From Henricia sp. BOLD:AAB3569 (Eukaryota > Echinodermata > Asteroidea > Spinulosida > Echinasteridae), in contig JBBELK010000450.1 of the NCBI GenBank assembly GCA_037783545.1, positions 310,001 to 374,000 of the forward strand: a stretch of 64,000 nucleotides of DNA. Direction: 5' to 3'. Below are positions 21,901-27,924 of this stretch, piece after piece (the stretch's first letter is position 1; every line of letters begins with the position of its first letter). Under the pieces are notes generated by a model, which saw only the letters and a list, made by a program, of their open reading frames with translations, made no database searches and had not been told where the DNA came from. A program made the position numbers and the translations under genes.

Positions 21901-22481
21901 ATACGACATGGCAGCCAGAACCTTCACGCTGTTCCGTGACTCCTAAGGCCAATTTCATGGCGCTGCTAAGCACAAAAATTTGCTTAACACATGATTTGTT
22001 TGCTTTATTTTGCAAAAAATGGCCCGCCAGCCAAAATCGTAAGTGATGTGTATTGAAAGGTATTCTCCTACTCTTGCGAAGAACACAAGTTGGCGTATAA
22101 TGTTGGCTTGTAATCCATTTTATAAAGCAAACAAATTCTGTCCTAAGCAAATTTTTGTGCTTAGCAGCGCCATGAAATTGGCCCCTTTTTAATTTTTCTG
22201 GAAGGTAATAATTAGTAATTCAAAGACACCAAGGAAATATGAACAAAGTATAATTATAGGCCTAAAAGGTGTCTGTCCTTACGTGCATGGTTGATACTTT
22301 GTGGAAACGGCTTTACACTACTTCAGTAAATCTGAAAGTGTCAGTGATAATTTTAATACACGAAACGGCGATTCTTACCGTTTGCCGCAGCGTTGCCGGA
22401 GGTGATCATGTAGCTTATAGCGACCACGCTTACAAGCACGTTGCTCAGTAATTTCCACGTTTTCTTATCGTTACCCATCAT
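931..22481 (-). CDS. REJ/polycystin-1-family membrane protein (PKDREJ/PKD1-like), multi-exon, 3' end disrupted
   Basis: Joined exons on the minus strand, 5' to 3': 22481-22379, 18894-18802, 18410-18219, 17926-17747, 17202-16940, 16675-16532, 15656-15492, 12495-12223, 11941-11262, 10814-10590, 10403-10230, 9640-9480, 9103-8416, 8230-8122, 7950-7734, 6855-6686, 6486-5785, 5321-5069, then 3722-3593 continuing at 978-931 across an inserted element. Every junction has GT/AG ends and matching phase. The domain order is signal peptide, Cys-rich stretch, REJ module (about residues 65-640), GPS motif with CQCNHLTNF, TM1, PLAT, TM2-5, and a polycystin extracellular domain between S1 and S2, then S2-S6 with pore LLGKF. 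Polycystin-1-like proteins act as receptor-like subunits of cation channels; sea urchin REJ proteins of this family sit on sperm. Lesions: an element inside S6 and a one-base frame discrepancy near 11337. It could be a pseudogene or a null allele. An exon may be missing between 15492 and 12495. Confidence 0.9.
981..3592. mobile_element. 2.6-kb DNA element with TA duplication, inserted in the polycystin S6 exon
   Basis: The ends are CACTCTCAGAATGCTGGTT at 981 and, in reverse complement, CACTCTCAGAACGTTGGTT at 3592. The flanks are TA at 979-980 and at 3593-3594. The empty site is visible at 20621-20632 (GCATACCTGTAC), proving insertion with TA duplication. Both ends carry many copies of the word TTGGTTAAA or its complement (about 990-1230 and 3285-3585). 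Internal DNA includes a GGGGTGGG-rich stretch (1740-1950) and a foldback (2366-2873). No transposase is recognisable, so it is non-autonomous or its gene is lost. TA duplication is typical of Tc1/mariner-like enzymes, but the superfamily is unproved. Confidence 0.88.
2366..2873. repeat. Foldback (long inverted repeat) inside the 2.6-kb element
   Basis: Arms of about 200 bases (2366-2566 and 2690-2873) are reverse complements with few differences. Both include the stretch around GCATGACCGCACATGAGGCA. The loop of about 120 bases has no coding potential. Probably a MITE nested in the larger element. Confidence 0.75.
3593..3722 (-). CDS. Polycystin-like gene exon 19, first part: pore and start of S6
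   Basis: After acceptor TTTACATACAG the phase-2 codon is completed and the exon reads TIISTSETLLITLLGKFRF then LTIITFSLFCIVQV. The pore motif LLGKF and the following S6 helix are as expected for this family. At 3593 the coding sequence runs into the inverted repeat of an inserted element, which adds HSQNVG and a stop. The family reading frame resumes at 978, on the far side of the element. Confidence 0.88.
3955..4150 (+). mobile_element. tRNA-derived SINE
   Basis: The 5' part resembles a tRNA gene, with A-box-like GGCCGAGCGGTCTAGTGCG and B-box-like GGTTCGATTCC. It then has the CCCTTGAGGAAGGCACT body common in deuterostome SINEs and an (AAAT)n-like tail at 4130-4147. It lies in intron 18 of the polycystin-like gene. 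Confidence 0.8.
4215..5055. repeat. GAATCGATTC word-repeat segment
   Basis: The palindromic word GAATCGATTC and close variants (GGAATCGATT, AATCGCGATTC, GATTCC) recur more than ten times with irregular spacing. A second word block CGGTAC/GCGGTA occurs at 4373-4470. It reaches to within about 15 bases of the exon 18 donor. No open frame. Confidence 0.65.
5069..5321 (-). CDS. Polycystin-like gene exon 18: S4 and S5 helices
   Basis: Encodes FTFRAVVFVDELYALMLGL, IAFIATVKLQAIL (S4, no regular Arg/Lys ladder, as in polycystin-1-like proteins) and the S5 stretch FKLFHCAIIFFIVFYAF then VWINHLVIGTQQKG. Ends in phase 2 at the strong donor GTGGGT. Confidence 0.95.
5785..6486 (-). CDS. Polycystin-like gene exon 17: polycystin domain, S2 and S3 helices
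   Basis: Encodes ETCVVSERMTEYGLSSKC, GGGGFIADLG, WIDVRTRTVFIEFTLYNPD and TYVLEFPPSNAG. These are the hallmark blocks of the polycystin (TOP) domain. Helices YSLMITLLHAVFLLWLVHL (S2) and FTNCLEAVAIVLSLFQVFVY (S3) follow. 702 bases, phase 1 to phase 1. A GT/TA microsatellite (about 5695-5722) lies in the adjoining intron. Confidence 0.97.
6686..6855 (-). CDS. Polycystin-like gene exon 16: polycystin extracellular domain, first part
   Basis: Encodes TFDNYWDWTDTVLLPTLY and later RVGSVRLRQLRVRP, the W-x-W and RLRQLRV signatures of the polycystin domain. Two AG acceptors lie five bases apart (exon start 6860 or 6855). Only 6855 keeps frame with the phase-2 donor of exon 15. Ends in phase 1 at donor GTATAC. 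Confidence 0.92.
7283..7560. repeat. MITE, GGGGCCAATTTCATGG family, copy 1
   Basis: The left end GGGGCCAATTTCATGGCGCT is mirrored by CATGAAATTGGCCCC at the right end. Inner bases are rich in GCTAAC/GCTAGC words. A relative lies at 21947-22184. Intronic. Confidence 0.75.
7734..7950 (-). CDS. Polycystin-like gene exon 15: S1 helix of the channel domain
   Basis: Encodes a loop, then the helix HLVFISLIIAIIIFY and RDSDAYYMSKAVNDAFL, the 'y......y...l...f' start of the extracellular polycystin domain. The likely donor is GTGAAT after 7734 (phase 2). Confidence 0.9.
8122..8230 (-). CDS. Polycystin-like gene exon 14: end of TM5 and cytoplasmic loop
   Basis: Continues the helix with VVFVAFLLSCCC, then a basic loop KFLRRFMFKNPDNIIEHD. 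Acceptor ATTACAG, donor GTAAGT, phase 0 in and phase 1 out. The family usually has 'QPlKv...a.l.a' here, which matches VEPVK|VVFVAFLLS. Confidence 0.9.
8416..9103 (-). CDS. Polycystin-like gene exon 13: end of PLAT, TM2-TM5
   Basis: Begins with YCFILNDWLAAD (the aromatic-x-x-x-x-WL end of PLAT). It then carries three clear helices: LGVCVSLLFLFLITNAMFY, a segment around GTITSLIVFPYNFVIVQIF, and VAWFMVLLSVITSGFFVVLY, followed by the start of a fourth at WLVSVFTSLIESVLLVEPVK. The T-N-AMFY motif is characteristic of the second helix in polycystin-1 family proteins. 688 bases, fully open. Confidence 0.96.
9145..9310 (+). mobile_element. Decayed tRNA-like SINE
   Basis: A-box-like CGGTCTAGCGGATTC and B-box-like GGTTTGAGTCCC are followed by a body with ACAGGGCCATAACTTGCC. 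It lies in intron 12 of the polycystin-like gene. No clear tail. Confidence 0.5.
9480..9640 (-). CDS. Polycystin-like gene exon 12: PLAT/LH2 domain, second half
   Basis: Encodes LNHYLMGMPRCLGPL, ITMRIRHDNSGEG and ASWYMYWIVVCDLQ, the 'l.iwhDnsG..p.W.l..v.v.d' block of PLAT domains. It ends in phase 2 at donor GTGAGT. The split Arg codon is completed by exon 13 (KFRYCFILNDWL). Confidence 0.95.
10230..10403 (-). CDS. Polycystin-like gene exon 11: PLAT/LH2 domain, first half
   Basis: Encodes TYFYMLSVYTGYAKNSGT then VVYLDLVGESGETRDRRL. This is the start of the intracellular PLAT (LH2) beta-sandwich that lies between TM1 and TM2 in all polycystin-1-like proteins. It is a 174-base phase 0/0 exon with donor GTGAGT. 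Confidence 0.95.
10590..10814 (-). CDS. Polycystin-like gene exon 10: GPS cleavage motif and first transmembrane helix
   Basis: Contains CQCNHLTNFAS. The cleavage consensus of GPS/GAIN domains is His-Leu followed by Thr or Ser, so autoproteolysis before the Thr of HLT is expected. Cysteines of exon 9 (CVYW, GC) complete the GPS disulphide pattern. A hydrophobic helix VFAVVLGIIGLAMLLAP follows and ends with the basic RWKDRQD. Phase 0/0; donor GTAAAT. Confidence 0.96.
11262..11941 (-). CDS. Polycystin-like gene exon 9: pre-GPS GAIN region, with a frame discrepancy
   Basis: Starts in phase 0 with TRHYQFNPYVWGDD, the NP-aromatic motif found after REJ in this family, and runs open to a stop at 11338-11336. 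The GPS half continues in the next frame as LTFQFHFQSCVYWHEASETW then RQNGCR, which joins in phase 0 to VSPLS of exon 10. The exon is 680 bases, one short of keeping frame. An intron would have to be about 30 bases and would not restore the frame, so I read this as a one-base deletion or an assembly error. Confidence 0.9.
12223..12495 (-). CDS. Polycystin-like gene exon 8: REJ/GAIN helical region
   Basis: A 273-base phase 0/0 exon (acceptor CTCACCAG, donor GTAAGG). It encodes TREVVTRCDRVERDIS through LTVSLWKDPLF, then DGFTLPAML. The 'vsl.k' and 'f.LP' pattern matches the late REJ region of polycystin-1 family members. It joins in frame to the next exon. Confidence 0.86.
12981..13385. repeat. 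Long imperfect palindrome with peptide-coding arms
   Basis: Two arms of about 190 bases meet near 13180 (ACGTACTCA/TGAGTACGT). Read towards the outer ends, each arm encodes a similar peptide (SGITLPSMMPEEHVFKIKRL and SGITLPSMMLEEHVFKIKQL), both with a following LEYVKH. It lies in the 3-kb intron after exon 7. The peptide has no family I recognise. Confidence 0.7.
13669..14133. repeat. MITE with GGCTGCGTTCGGGCGTG ends
   Basis: GGCTGCGTTCGGGCGTG at 13669 is the reverse complement of CACGCCCGAACGCAGCC at 14133. Subterminal ACTCGGG/CCCGAGT words are repeated. Intronic; the target duplication is unclear. Confidence 0.72.
14740..14794. repeat. Perfect short hairpin
   Basis: GGTCACGTGACTTTTCGGAA is followed directly by its complement, giving a stem of about 25 bp with almost no loop. 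It contains two CACGTG E-box words. Function unknown. Confidence 0.6.
15492..15656 (-). CDS. Polycystin-like gene exon 7: REJ helical region
   Basis: A 165-base phase 0/0 exon after acceptor TTTTACAG, donor GTTAGA. It encodes MRTAMAQTLADLINNLQR through LIANKPDELTGQTQ. The pattern 'T..P.ELT...Q' is common in this part of REJ modules. The following 3-kb intron is large enough to hide a short phase-0 exon. Confidence 0.87.
15882..16423. mobile_element. piggyBac-type MITE (TTAA ends), copy 1
   Basis: TTAA at both edges encloses AGGCCC...GGGCCT ends. Over most of its 534 bases it matches 46354-46861, including the block around CTCATCCGAAGAAATTTCAG. TTAA target duplication is the hallmark of piggyBac-like transposition. 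It sits in intron 6 and has no transposase. Confidence 0.85.
16532..16675 (-). CDS. Polycystin-like gene exon 6: REJ module
   Basis: A 144-base phase 0/0 exon (acceptor CCAAACAG, donor GTAAGC). It encodes TLPDLDRLLGTSPALRLAEI through STVLNEANKL. This is the helical region of the REJ module C-terminal half. It is in frame with both neighbours. Confidence 0.88.
16940..17202 (-). CDS. Polycystin-like gene exon 5: REJ module core
   Basis: Encodes IAYETIFQIQCSDW, a tyrosine-rich strand, ESLLYHGTNGSSGDLVLPVGD and a terminal strand TIVNLEVQ. The pattern (T-x-F-x-I-x-C-x-x-W, then LPxG) is the best-conserved part of REJ domains. Incoming phase 1, outgoing phase 0 at donor GTACGT. Confidence 0.92.
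17306..17446. repeat. Intron 4 segment duplicated at 20671-20811
   Basis: This 141-base intronic stretch is repeated almost identically in intron 1 at 20671-20811, in the same orientation, as part of a mosaic insertion. Confidence 0.9.
17747..17926 (-). CDS. Polycystin-like gene exon 4: REJ module
   Basis: Phase-1 exon with acceptor TATTTTAG and donor GTAGGT. It encodes SCAITIKEDFLDRNRDYRV through GTCLISPASG. The C-x-I/V-x-P-x-x-G turn is the usual REJ repeat feature leading into the next strand. It joins in frame to GIAYETIFQIQC of the next exon. Confidence 0.88.
18219..18410 (-). CDS. Polycystin-like gene exon 3: start of REJ module
   Basis: Phase-1 exon after acceptor CTCTCCAG, donor GTAGTT. 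It encodes AECQSNCNAVVEPSLRI and then a beta-rich stretch with FTYRWSLQI. The paired cysteines followed by an aromatic-W-x-L strand are typical of the N-terminal part of REJ modules. Confidence 0.85.
18802..18894 (-). CDS. Polycystin-like gene exon 2: short Cys-rich segment
   Basis: A 93-base exon, phase 1 at both ends, between an AG acceptor at 18896-18895 and donor GTAAGT. It encodes about 31 residues with four cysteines (FNCGD, YESCNQYIC, FCD). It has no domain that I recognise. Its symmetrical phase would let it be skipped without a frameshift. Confidence 0.78.
19343..19541. mobile_element. GGTACCCCAC word element with TA duplication
   Basis: TA|CACCTTTATGGGGTACC on the left and GGTACCCCAAGTGTG|TA on the right form approximate inverted ends. 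The word GGTACCCCACA is repeated three times inside. 199 bases, no open frame. Confidence 0.6.
19807..20056. mobile_element. TAGGGCGACA word element
   Basis: The ends ATAGGGCGACATTT and AAATTGTCGCCCTAT are inverted repeats with TA at both edges. Inside, ATTAGGGCGACA and TGTCGCCCTA alternate. It interrupts what looks like a LINE/SINE tail (TAATAATAATGATTAGATTTGTAAG to the left). Confidence 0.65.
20085..20380 (-). mobile_element. tRNA-Gly-like SINE, copy 1
   Basis: On the minus strand it begins with a tRNA-like head: GTGGTCTAGTGGGTATGAA (A box), GGACTCCCAATC (resembling the tRNA-Gly anticodon arm) and GGGTTCGAGCCCC (B box). It continues with CCCTGGGCAAGGCACTTAA and ends with GAGCACCCTGCAGGGTGGA. 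The 3' tail matches the end of the LINE at 50.8 kb. Other copies are at 20812-20905 (partial) and 55915-56165. Confidence 0.8.
20381..20811. repeat. Mosaic duplication of two pieces of the polycystin-like gene
   Basis: 20381-20673 copies 734-980 joined directly to 3595-3640 (the exon 19 region without its transposon; I see only two substitutions). 20671-20811 copies 17306-17446 (intron 4). The two pieces overlap by CTT at the junction. Both lie between near-identical SINE sequences, in the same orientation as their sources, inside intron 1. Confidence 0.9.
20812..20905 (-). mobile_element. tRNA-Gly-like SINE, partial copy
   Basis: Repeats the tRNA-like head and B box of the SINE at 20085-20380, starting abruptly at TGGGATTAAGTGCC where the mosaic duplication ends. 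Confidence 0.75.
21947..22184. repeat. MITE, GGGGCCAATTTCATGG family, copy 2
   Basis: GGCCAATTTCATGGCGCTGC and its complement bound 238 bases. The inner ends share GCTAAGCACAAAAATTTGC. It lies in intron 1, about 0.2 kb downstream of exon 1. Confidence 0.8.
22379..22481 (-). CDS. Polycystin-like gene exon 1: start codon and signal peptide
   Basis: Starts with tandem ATGs (22481 and 22478), reading MMGNDKKTWKLLSNVLV followed by a hydrophobic run VVAISYMI and a small-residue stretch (SGNAAAN). This is a typical signal peptide. It ends in phase 1 at donor GTAAGA, which fits the phase of the next exon at 18894 and joins to read NGHFNCGD. The link across a 3.5-kb intron is inferred from phase and from the need for a leader. 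A short out-of-frame upstream ATG at 22485 (five codons including stop) overlaps the start. Confidence 0.72.
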
Positions 22482-22489
22482 ACATCGTC

Positions 22490-22990
22490 CTTATAATAGT
22501 CTTGGATCTGGAGAAATGCTTATCCGATGTCTGTCAAGCTCAAAAACACACTGATCCGCCGAAAGATCAATATATGGGAAATGAAGCTGCGCGTGCGCAG
22601 ATAGTTTAATGAACTGTGGGCGGGGCAGCAGATGCTTTCGTCAAATGAAACCACGCAACTGTAATACAATTATACGATTGTACTTAGAATAAACGCCGCA
22701 AAGAGTCTGGAAATTAGTTTTCAATTGTCGATATTCTGATTATTTGTGACAGTTTATATACCAAAACAAAACGTATTCATTCCAGTCCACTGCGAATCCC
22801 CCGAGGGTTTCTGACCAAAGTGTTTTCCTATACTTAATTTGTACCATATGTTTTCGCCAATAAAGTCACAATAAAACGCACTACAATAAAGTGCTATTTT
22901 GATATTTAAATCAAAAAGAATAATACCATTTGATTAAGCTCGTTTTCATCCAAAAATGTATCAGAGTATAGGTCAGGATCGTCATCACCT
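22490..22990. other. Presumed promoter side of the polycystin-like gene
   Basis: About 500 bases upstream of exon 1 (minus-strand gene). It has a GC-box-like GGGCGGGGC at 22619-22627 and no convincing TATA box at a fixed distance. The start of transcription cannot be placed from sequence alone. Confidence 0.25.
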
Positions 22991-23340
22991 TGTTACGGGG
23001 ACGGACGGTTCAGTCGCGCCTCCTGAATCCATTCCATTAAACCCATATTGCTGATGGGAAAGGTACCATCTACGTAATGTAACACAATCCTCGTTGTCAA
23101 GTCGAGGTTCGTATTGTAAAATAGTCTGGTGCTTGCACAATCAGCAGGTTGGATTTTTCTAACAGTAGTCAGGTTCTGAAACAAGACCTGATTAAATAGA
23201 CCAGTAAAACGAATTCCCAATTAATCAATTTGAGACCGGTCGGTGCACTTCCGAGTTTGATAACAAGGCTATTCGTGTTAATCAACTAAAGTGAATATAC
23301 GTCATAGGCGTAGGAGACGAAGGGCAAAGGGGGCTGATGC

Positions 23341-23370
23341 CCCTCCCCCCCCCCCCCCCCCCCCCCCCAC
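23341..23370. repeat. Poly-C tract
   Basis: A run of more than 20 C. It produces a spurious proline-rich open frame on the plus strand. Length is likely unreliable in an assembly. Confidence 0.9.
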
Positions 23371-23668
23371 TTTCAAAAGTTGGGGGCAGGGGGCGCAAAG
23401 ATATCGACGTCTACGGTTTGAATGCGGACACGCACGCACACTTTTTTGCTTCCCATATATGATTTCATTTTAAAAAATTGTCGGCAAGATCATGGTACTT
23501 TTGGCAAAAATAAAAATAAAATTAATGAAACTAATATAACACCGCTGATAAAACGCCACGACAATGGCAATGCTATTACATTATGTTACTGGATGTCTAT
23601 ACAAGCTGTTGCGTGAGGGCGCTCACCCGCCTCGGTTTCAATGCGGAAGTGCGCAGACCAGGCTAATG

Positions 23669-24140
23669 GGTGCACCCAAGTAAATAGGGCTCCCATAGGA
23701 ACCAATGCTAAATGCCCCATTTTCAAAAATCATTTTAAAATACTCACAACTCTATCAGCTTCTCAGGACAACAACCAAAATACTCATTGAAGTCTCATCT
23801 TTTCAATTCTGTTCAATTTTATTAGGGTAAGCCGTCACTTTTATTCCCTAATTTCCACTTGAAACAAAACTACCCCTGCAACAGTGAACATTGCTAAACA
23901 GACCAGCGTCTAGTTTGGAACAAAAGCACATACGCAACTGGGCAAACTAGGGCCACTTTTAGGAGCTACATTGTACAAATTGTTTATAGTTTGAATACAA
24001 AATACCCCACATCACGGCGATGGCCACATTCTACACAAGACTACACTCGTTTAGCTCGCCGCTCTCTCTAATTAAGAAGAATTTGAGGGCATACAAATGA
24101 GCTCAGCGCACGGATCTCTGCCTATTTAATTGGGTTCACC
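23669..24140. mobile_element. MITE, GGTGCACCCAAGTAAATAGGG family, copy 1
   Basis: The ends GGTGCACCCAAGTAAATAGG and CCTATTTAATTGGGTTCACC are inverted repeats. CTAATG is duplicated on both sides (23663-23668 and 24141-24146). About 470 bases; a second copy is at 58251-58734. The inner sequence is non-coding. Confidence 0.85.
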
Positions 24141-24439
24141 CTAATGTGACATTCGTCTGTAGGACTCCTGATGCAGTAGTTTCAGCAGTGTCGCCCTCCT
24201 CAGCTCGTGTTTATGGTCTAAAAAGCTCAGTCATTCTTGGGGGCGCTGTTTAGTCTACCCGTCCTGTGCGGGAGGCGATATTTTTTTCCGTACCGCTGTT
24301 TAGCGAACATTGCTTATGATTGGTTTAACCCCTATGCATATGTTGCATACTGATGTGTTTTGTCGATAACTACCTCAACACAACCCCACACCATACCACA
24401 CTCTTTCCTCAATTAATAGTGAAAAAAATGTGTACGACT

Positions 24440-24515
24440 CAAAGGAGATTCAAACCTGCAATCTCTCGATTGATAGTGCTACGTCTTAACCACTAGACTA
24501 CCAAACGACTCGACA
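24440..24515 (-). mobile_element. tRNA-like SINE head or tRNA relic
   Basis: The minus strand reads TGGTAGTCTAGTGGTTAAGACG (A-box-like), then GGTTTGAATCTCC (B-box-like). The two acceptor-stem sides do not pair, so this is not a functional tRNA gene. Confidence 0.55.
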
Positions 24516-24578
24516 AACCCTTAGATTTTCTTTCTTATATCCTTTTATTTAATAACTCTGCACCAATCGCGCCCGGCG

Positions 24579-24755
24579 GGGAGACGGAATATCAGGCCAG
24601 GTAGAGCGACAGACGTTATTCATAGACATGCATACAACAAAAGCTTGTCATGGTTGTTGAGCATGCGCTGTATTCAATACATGACTCGAGCTTTTGTTGT
24701 ACATGTTTATGTATATAACGTCTGTCGTTCTACCTGGCCTGATATTCCGTCTCCC
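24579..24755. repeat. Foldback element
   Basis: GGGAGACGGAATATCAGGCC is mirrored by GGCCTGATATTCCGTCTCCC. Arms of about 70 bases surround a short loop. No coding potential. Confidence 0.8.
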
Positions 24756-24864
24756 GTCCTGTACCCATCATCGATATATACATACACCGGATGAAGTATG
24801 TAATAGCAGTTGGCTATACAAGAATTGAAGCCACGCGCCGGCCGCCATTGTAGACCATGACGTA

Positions 24865-26169
24865 CACTGAAAACATTATCTAGTCAATCACAGTGGAAAA
24901 TTAGTCAAACAAGGGCAAAATGATTAGTCATGTATACAATTTGTCAGTTGACAACTTTTTGTTGGTACATGACAAATCTTTGTTGGTGCATGACAAATTA
25001 AAACTGTTACAGGACAAATTAATATTAGCGGAAGACTAATCTGAACGACTGACAAATGTGATGATCGTCTTTTGACTAATTTGTATTGTCACGTAAAACA
25101 ACAACTGACGATTTATTTTCCCATGACTAATTGCATGACTAACTTTTGATTGCATTACTAATGGCAAGAATAATGCAGCCGAAACTCATGACTAATTTAA
25201 TTAGTCATGAGTTTTGGCGGGATTATTCTTCACATTGATAATGTATTAAAAGGTTAGTCATGAAATCAGTCGTGGGAAAATAAATCTTCAGTTCTTGTTT
25301 TCGTGCAGCTGTGCGACGCCATTACATGCGAACCGCACCGTAAAATGAGGTCGTGTTTGACTGGACTAAACATTTTGTGACGTTACTCTGGAAAGGTAAG
25401 CGTGTGACGGGTTTTGTGTGACACCAACGAATTGTGCGGGACTCTGAGATTTCTAAGGCAATAATTGGTGTGCATGTTTCAAACTATGTCGTGTGTCGGA
25501 GTAAAGACATGGTTGAGGCCGTGCTTCGGGTCTCAACATCCGTGTATTGACACAAATAGTCATGATCTGTATTTTAAGGACAACTCAGTACGTATTCGTA
25601 ATGTTAGGTCAGCCCAGGTTAGACTCCTTTTCTCGCTGCAGTTAGAAGTAGGTTTATAAAATGAGCTACGAATAGTACCTGGATGTTTTCCTGGGTACAT
25701 CGTTGCCTCTTCCATTTTTGTTGTCCCCATTATATCGTCATCAAACTGCGGATGTCTTTGTTGCATTAACACAACACACCGTGCAGTCATTGCACGTATT
25801 CTGCGTAGGCCTATTTCAGTACGTTATACGAAACACACCGTATATTGCACGTGACAAAGTAGGTTTGTCAGGCTGACTAACTGACATTACTAATTAATTT
25901 TACTGCAGGACTAATTTAATTTCCTGCAAGACTAATAATTTTACTGCAGGACTAATAATTTTGTGTGCAAGACTAATTAATTTTGCCGCATGACAAATTA
26001 ATTTTCCCGCATGACTAATCATTTTTTAAATTAGGCAAATAAGACCCTTTTTCATGACTAATTAAAATTAGTCAATTCAAACCACGTATGACTAATTGGA
26101 AATTAGTCAAATAAGACCCAGAGTATGACTAATTTTTTTGTGTCAATTGACGAAATAAAGTTTTCAGTG
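24865..26169. mobile_element. 1.3-kb element with TA duplication and iterated GACTAATT words
   Basis: TA|CACTGAAAAC at the left and GTTTTCAGTG|TA at the right. Both flanks of the element (24880-25270 and 25870-26150) are packed with ATGACTAATT, ATTAGTCATG and GACAAATT words in both orientations. The middle (25280-25860) is unique and has no transposase-like frame. Its design matches the 981-3592 element: CAC start, TA duplication, subterminal word arrays. Confidence 0.75.
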
Positions 26170-26425
26170 TACTAGTGAAGACAGTGTGGCCAGTCTAGGC
26201 AATGCACTGTATTAGGTGGTGTACAATGGCGGACGTTGGCTTTAATTTTAGACGTCGTTGCTTCATCCAGGGTATATATATATCGATGGTACCCATCCAG
26301 TGGCCTGTTTCCTGCCTGCATGTTTCCTATCGTTAGTACCCTTGATAAAGCAACGACGTATAAAATTGAAGCCACCGTCCGCCATTGTACCCTACCAAAT
26401 ACAATGCCTTGCCAAGACTATACTG
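26165..26425. repeat. Palindromic repeat beside the GACTAATT element
   Basis: ACAATGGCGGACG...CGTCCGCCATTGTA arms with TAGACGTCGTTGC/GCAACGACGTATA inside and CTAGTGAAGACAGT/ACTGTCTTAACTAG outside. A related arm end occurs at 24790-24862, so the element at 24865 probably inserted into one copy of this family. Confidence 0.6.
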
Positions 26426-26684
26426 TCTTAACTAGTCTATAAGTGGAACGCAAGCGATCGCATAATGCAGACTTCATCCAGTGTATATATATCGATGGTT
26501 TTCTGTGCCTGTTTCAGACTTCTGACGACGCATCAAAACATGTTTAGGGGTGTGGCTGTCACTGTGCGCACGCGCATTATGTTGTGCATGCATTTGGATT
26601 AGGAATGAGGTCGCTGGTCGTATTGGCTTTTAATTGTCTGACCTTTGACATCGTTGAGGTTTAAACTACATAGAGTACAGAAGC

Positions 26685-27050
26685 GATGACGTCACAAAAA
26701 ACTTTTTTTACATTTCAGCGTTTTGGATACCATGTATCGGTGGAGCATGATGAAAAACATCCACAGCCCAAATTTGGTGGGAATCGGTTCAGTGGGGCCC
26801 GAGATATGGCCGCATGAATACATAATTAGCCCCTTTGAAATCAGTGTAAATTGGCCTGGTTCCAAAAGTTACGATCCAGGCCAATTTACACTGATTTCAA
26901 TGGGGATAATTAGGTATTCATGCGGCCATATCTCGGGCCACCATGAACCAATTCATGTCAAATTTTATGTGTGAGGGTTTTTCATCATGTTCTACCGAAA
27001 TATGGTCATGAAAATGCTGAAATGCAAAAAAGAAAATTTGATGACGTCAC
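26685..27050. repeat. 366-bp near-complete palindrome with TGACGTCA ends
   Basis: GATGACGTCAC and its complement bound two arms that pair almost throughout (for example GGCCGCATGAATAC against GTATTCATGCGGCC). The centre at about 26868 is a short loop between GGCCTGG and CCAGGCC. The visible ends contain CRE-like TGACGTCA sites. Confidence 0.82.
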
Positions 27051-27924
27051 ACTTCGGCTGTCTATTTCCATTGATCCAACTGATGGAACCTTGCATTTAT
27101 CTCCGATCGTTGCCATTCATTCGGATGCATCCAGGTGCTGAGCACGGACAATAGTTCGACCAATGACCCTCGCGGAAAATGGATATTATATTCGTCTTTT
27201 GAAGGACGTCGGTCGAGGTACAGTTATGATGAAACCTTCCCACAGTTGGGGCCGATTTTTCCAGGATCTAATTTCCGCAAAGTTTCCGCAAAGCAAGCCA
27301 ATTTCACCGGAAAGCAGCTGAGACGTATTTTGCTCAAAAACTAAGTTTCCCTTGAGCTTGTAAGAGCAAATTACTTCTGAAGTCTTGCTGATTATTACCT
27401 TCTCTCCTAAAATCTGTCTTTACGATTAACCTTGCCCTGTTTTCTCCTGTGAGCGTACCTCTTCGACCTCTTCATTTTAAAGTGTGCATTAGAATCCCAT
27501 CGGCAGCCTAAACAAGTCAGTTCCTTGATTTCGGATAAAAAGAAAACACGGTTGCATCCAGCCTCACAGAGAAAACGCAAAACAATTCTAGAATTAGAAT
27601 CAAAGGAAATGTCTGAGTCGAATTTTAATCAGACTCGTGTTCCTTCATCAAAAAGAACAACAATGGTGACCTCGTCAAATCGAATTGTACTTGATTGGTT
27701 CGCCTCTACGCATGTATAATTAAATCTGACTGTGTGTTGTTACCGAGATTCGGTCGCATCGGAGATTGCGAATCGAAGGCACACAGTCCCTTCAATTTGT
27801 GTACCTTAAATTTCTTTCCTAAATTTGTAAGATGGCAATCGTTATTAATAAAATTGGTATGAATTTAACTAGAAATGTTAAAAACCAAAAATAGAACGTA
27901 TAACCTAACGACGGCCGTAAGCAT

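Noticed and set aside
23291-23473. Plus-strand frame with a proline run
   Set aside because: The prolines come from a poly-C tract; no gene context.
24440-24515. tRNA gene
   Set aside because: A and B boxes are present but the acceptor stem does not pair; scored as a SINE relic.
24880-26150. CRISPR-like array
   Set aside because: The repeated words are short, in both orientations and irregularly spaced, in a eukaryotic setting; they belong to an inverted-repeat element.
27525-27719. Lys/Ser-rich plus-strand frame of 64 codons
   Set aside because: No splice signals in phase and no resemblance to a known family.
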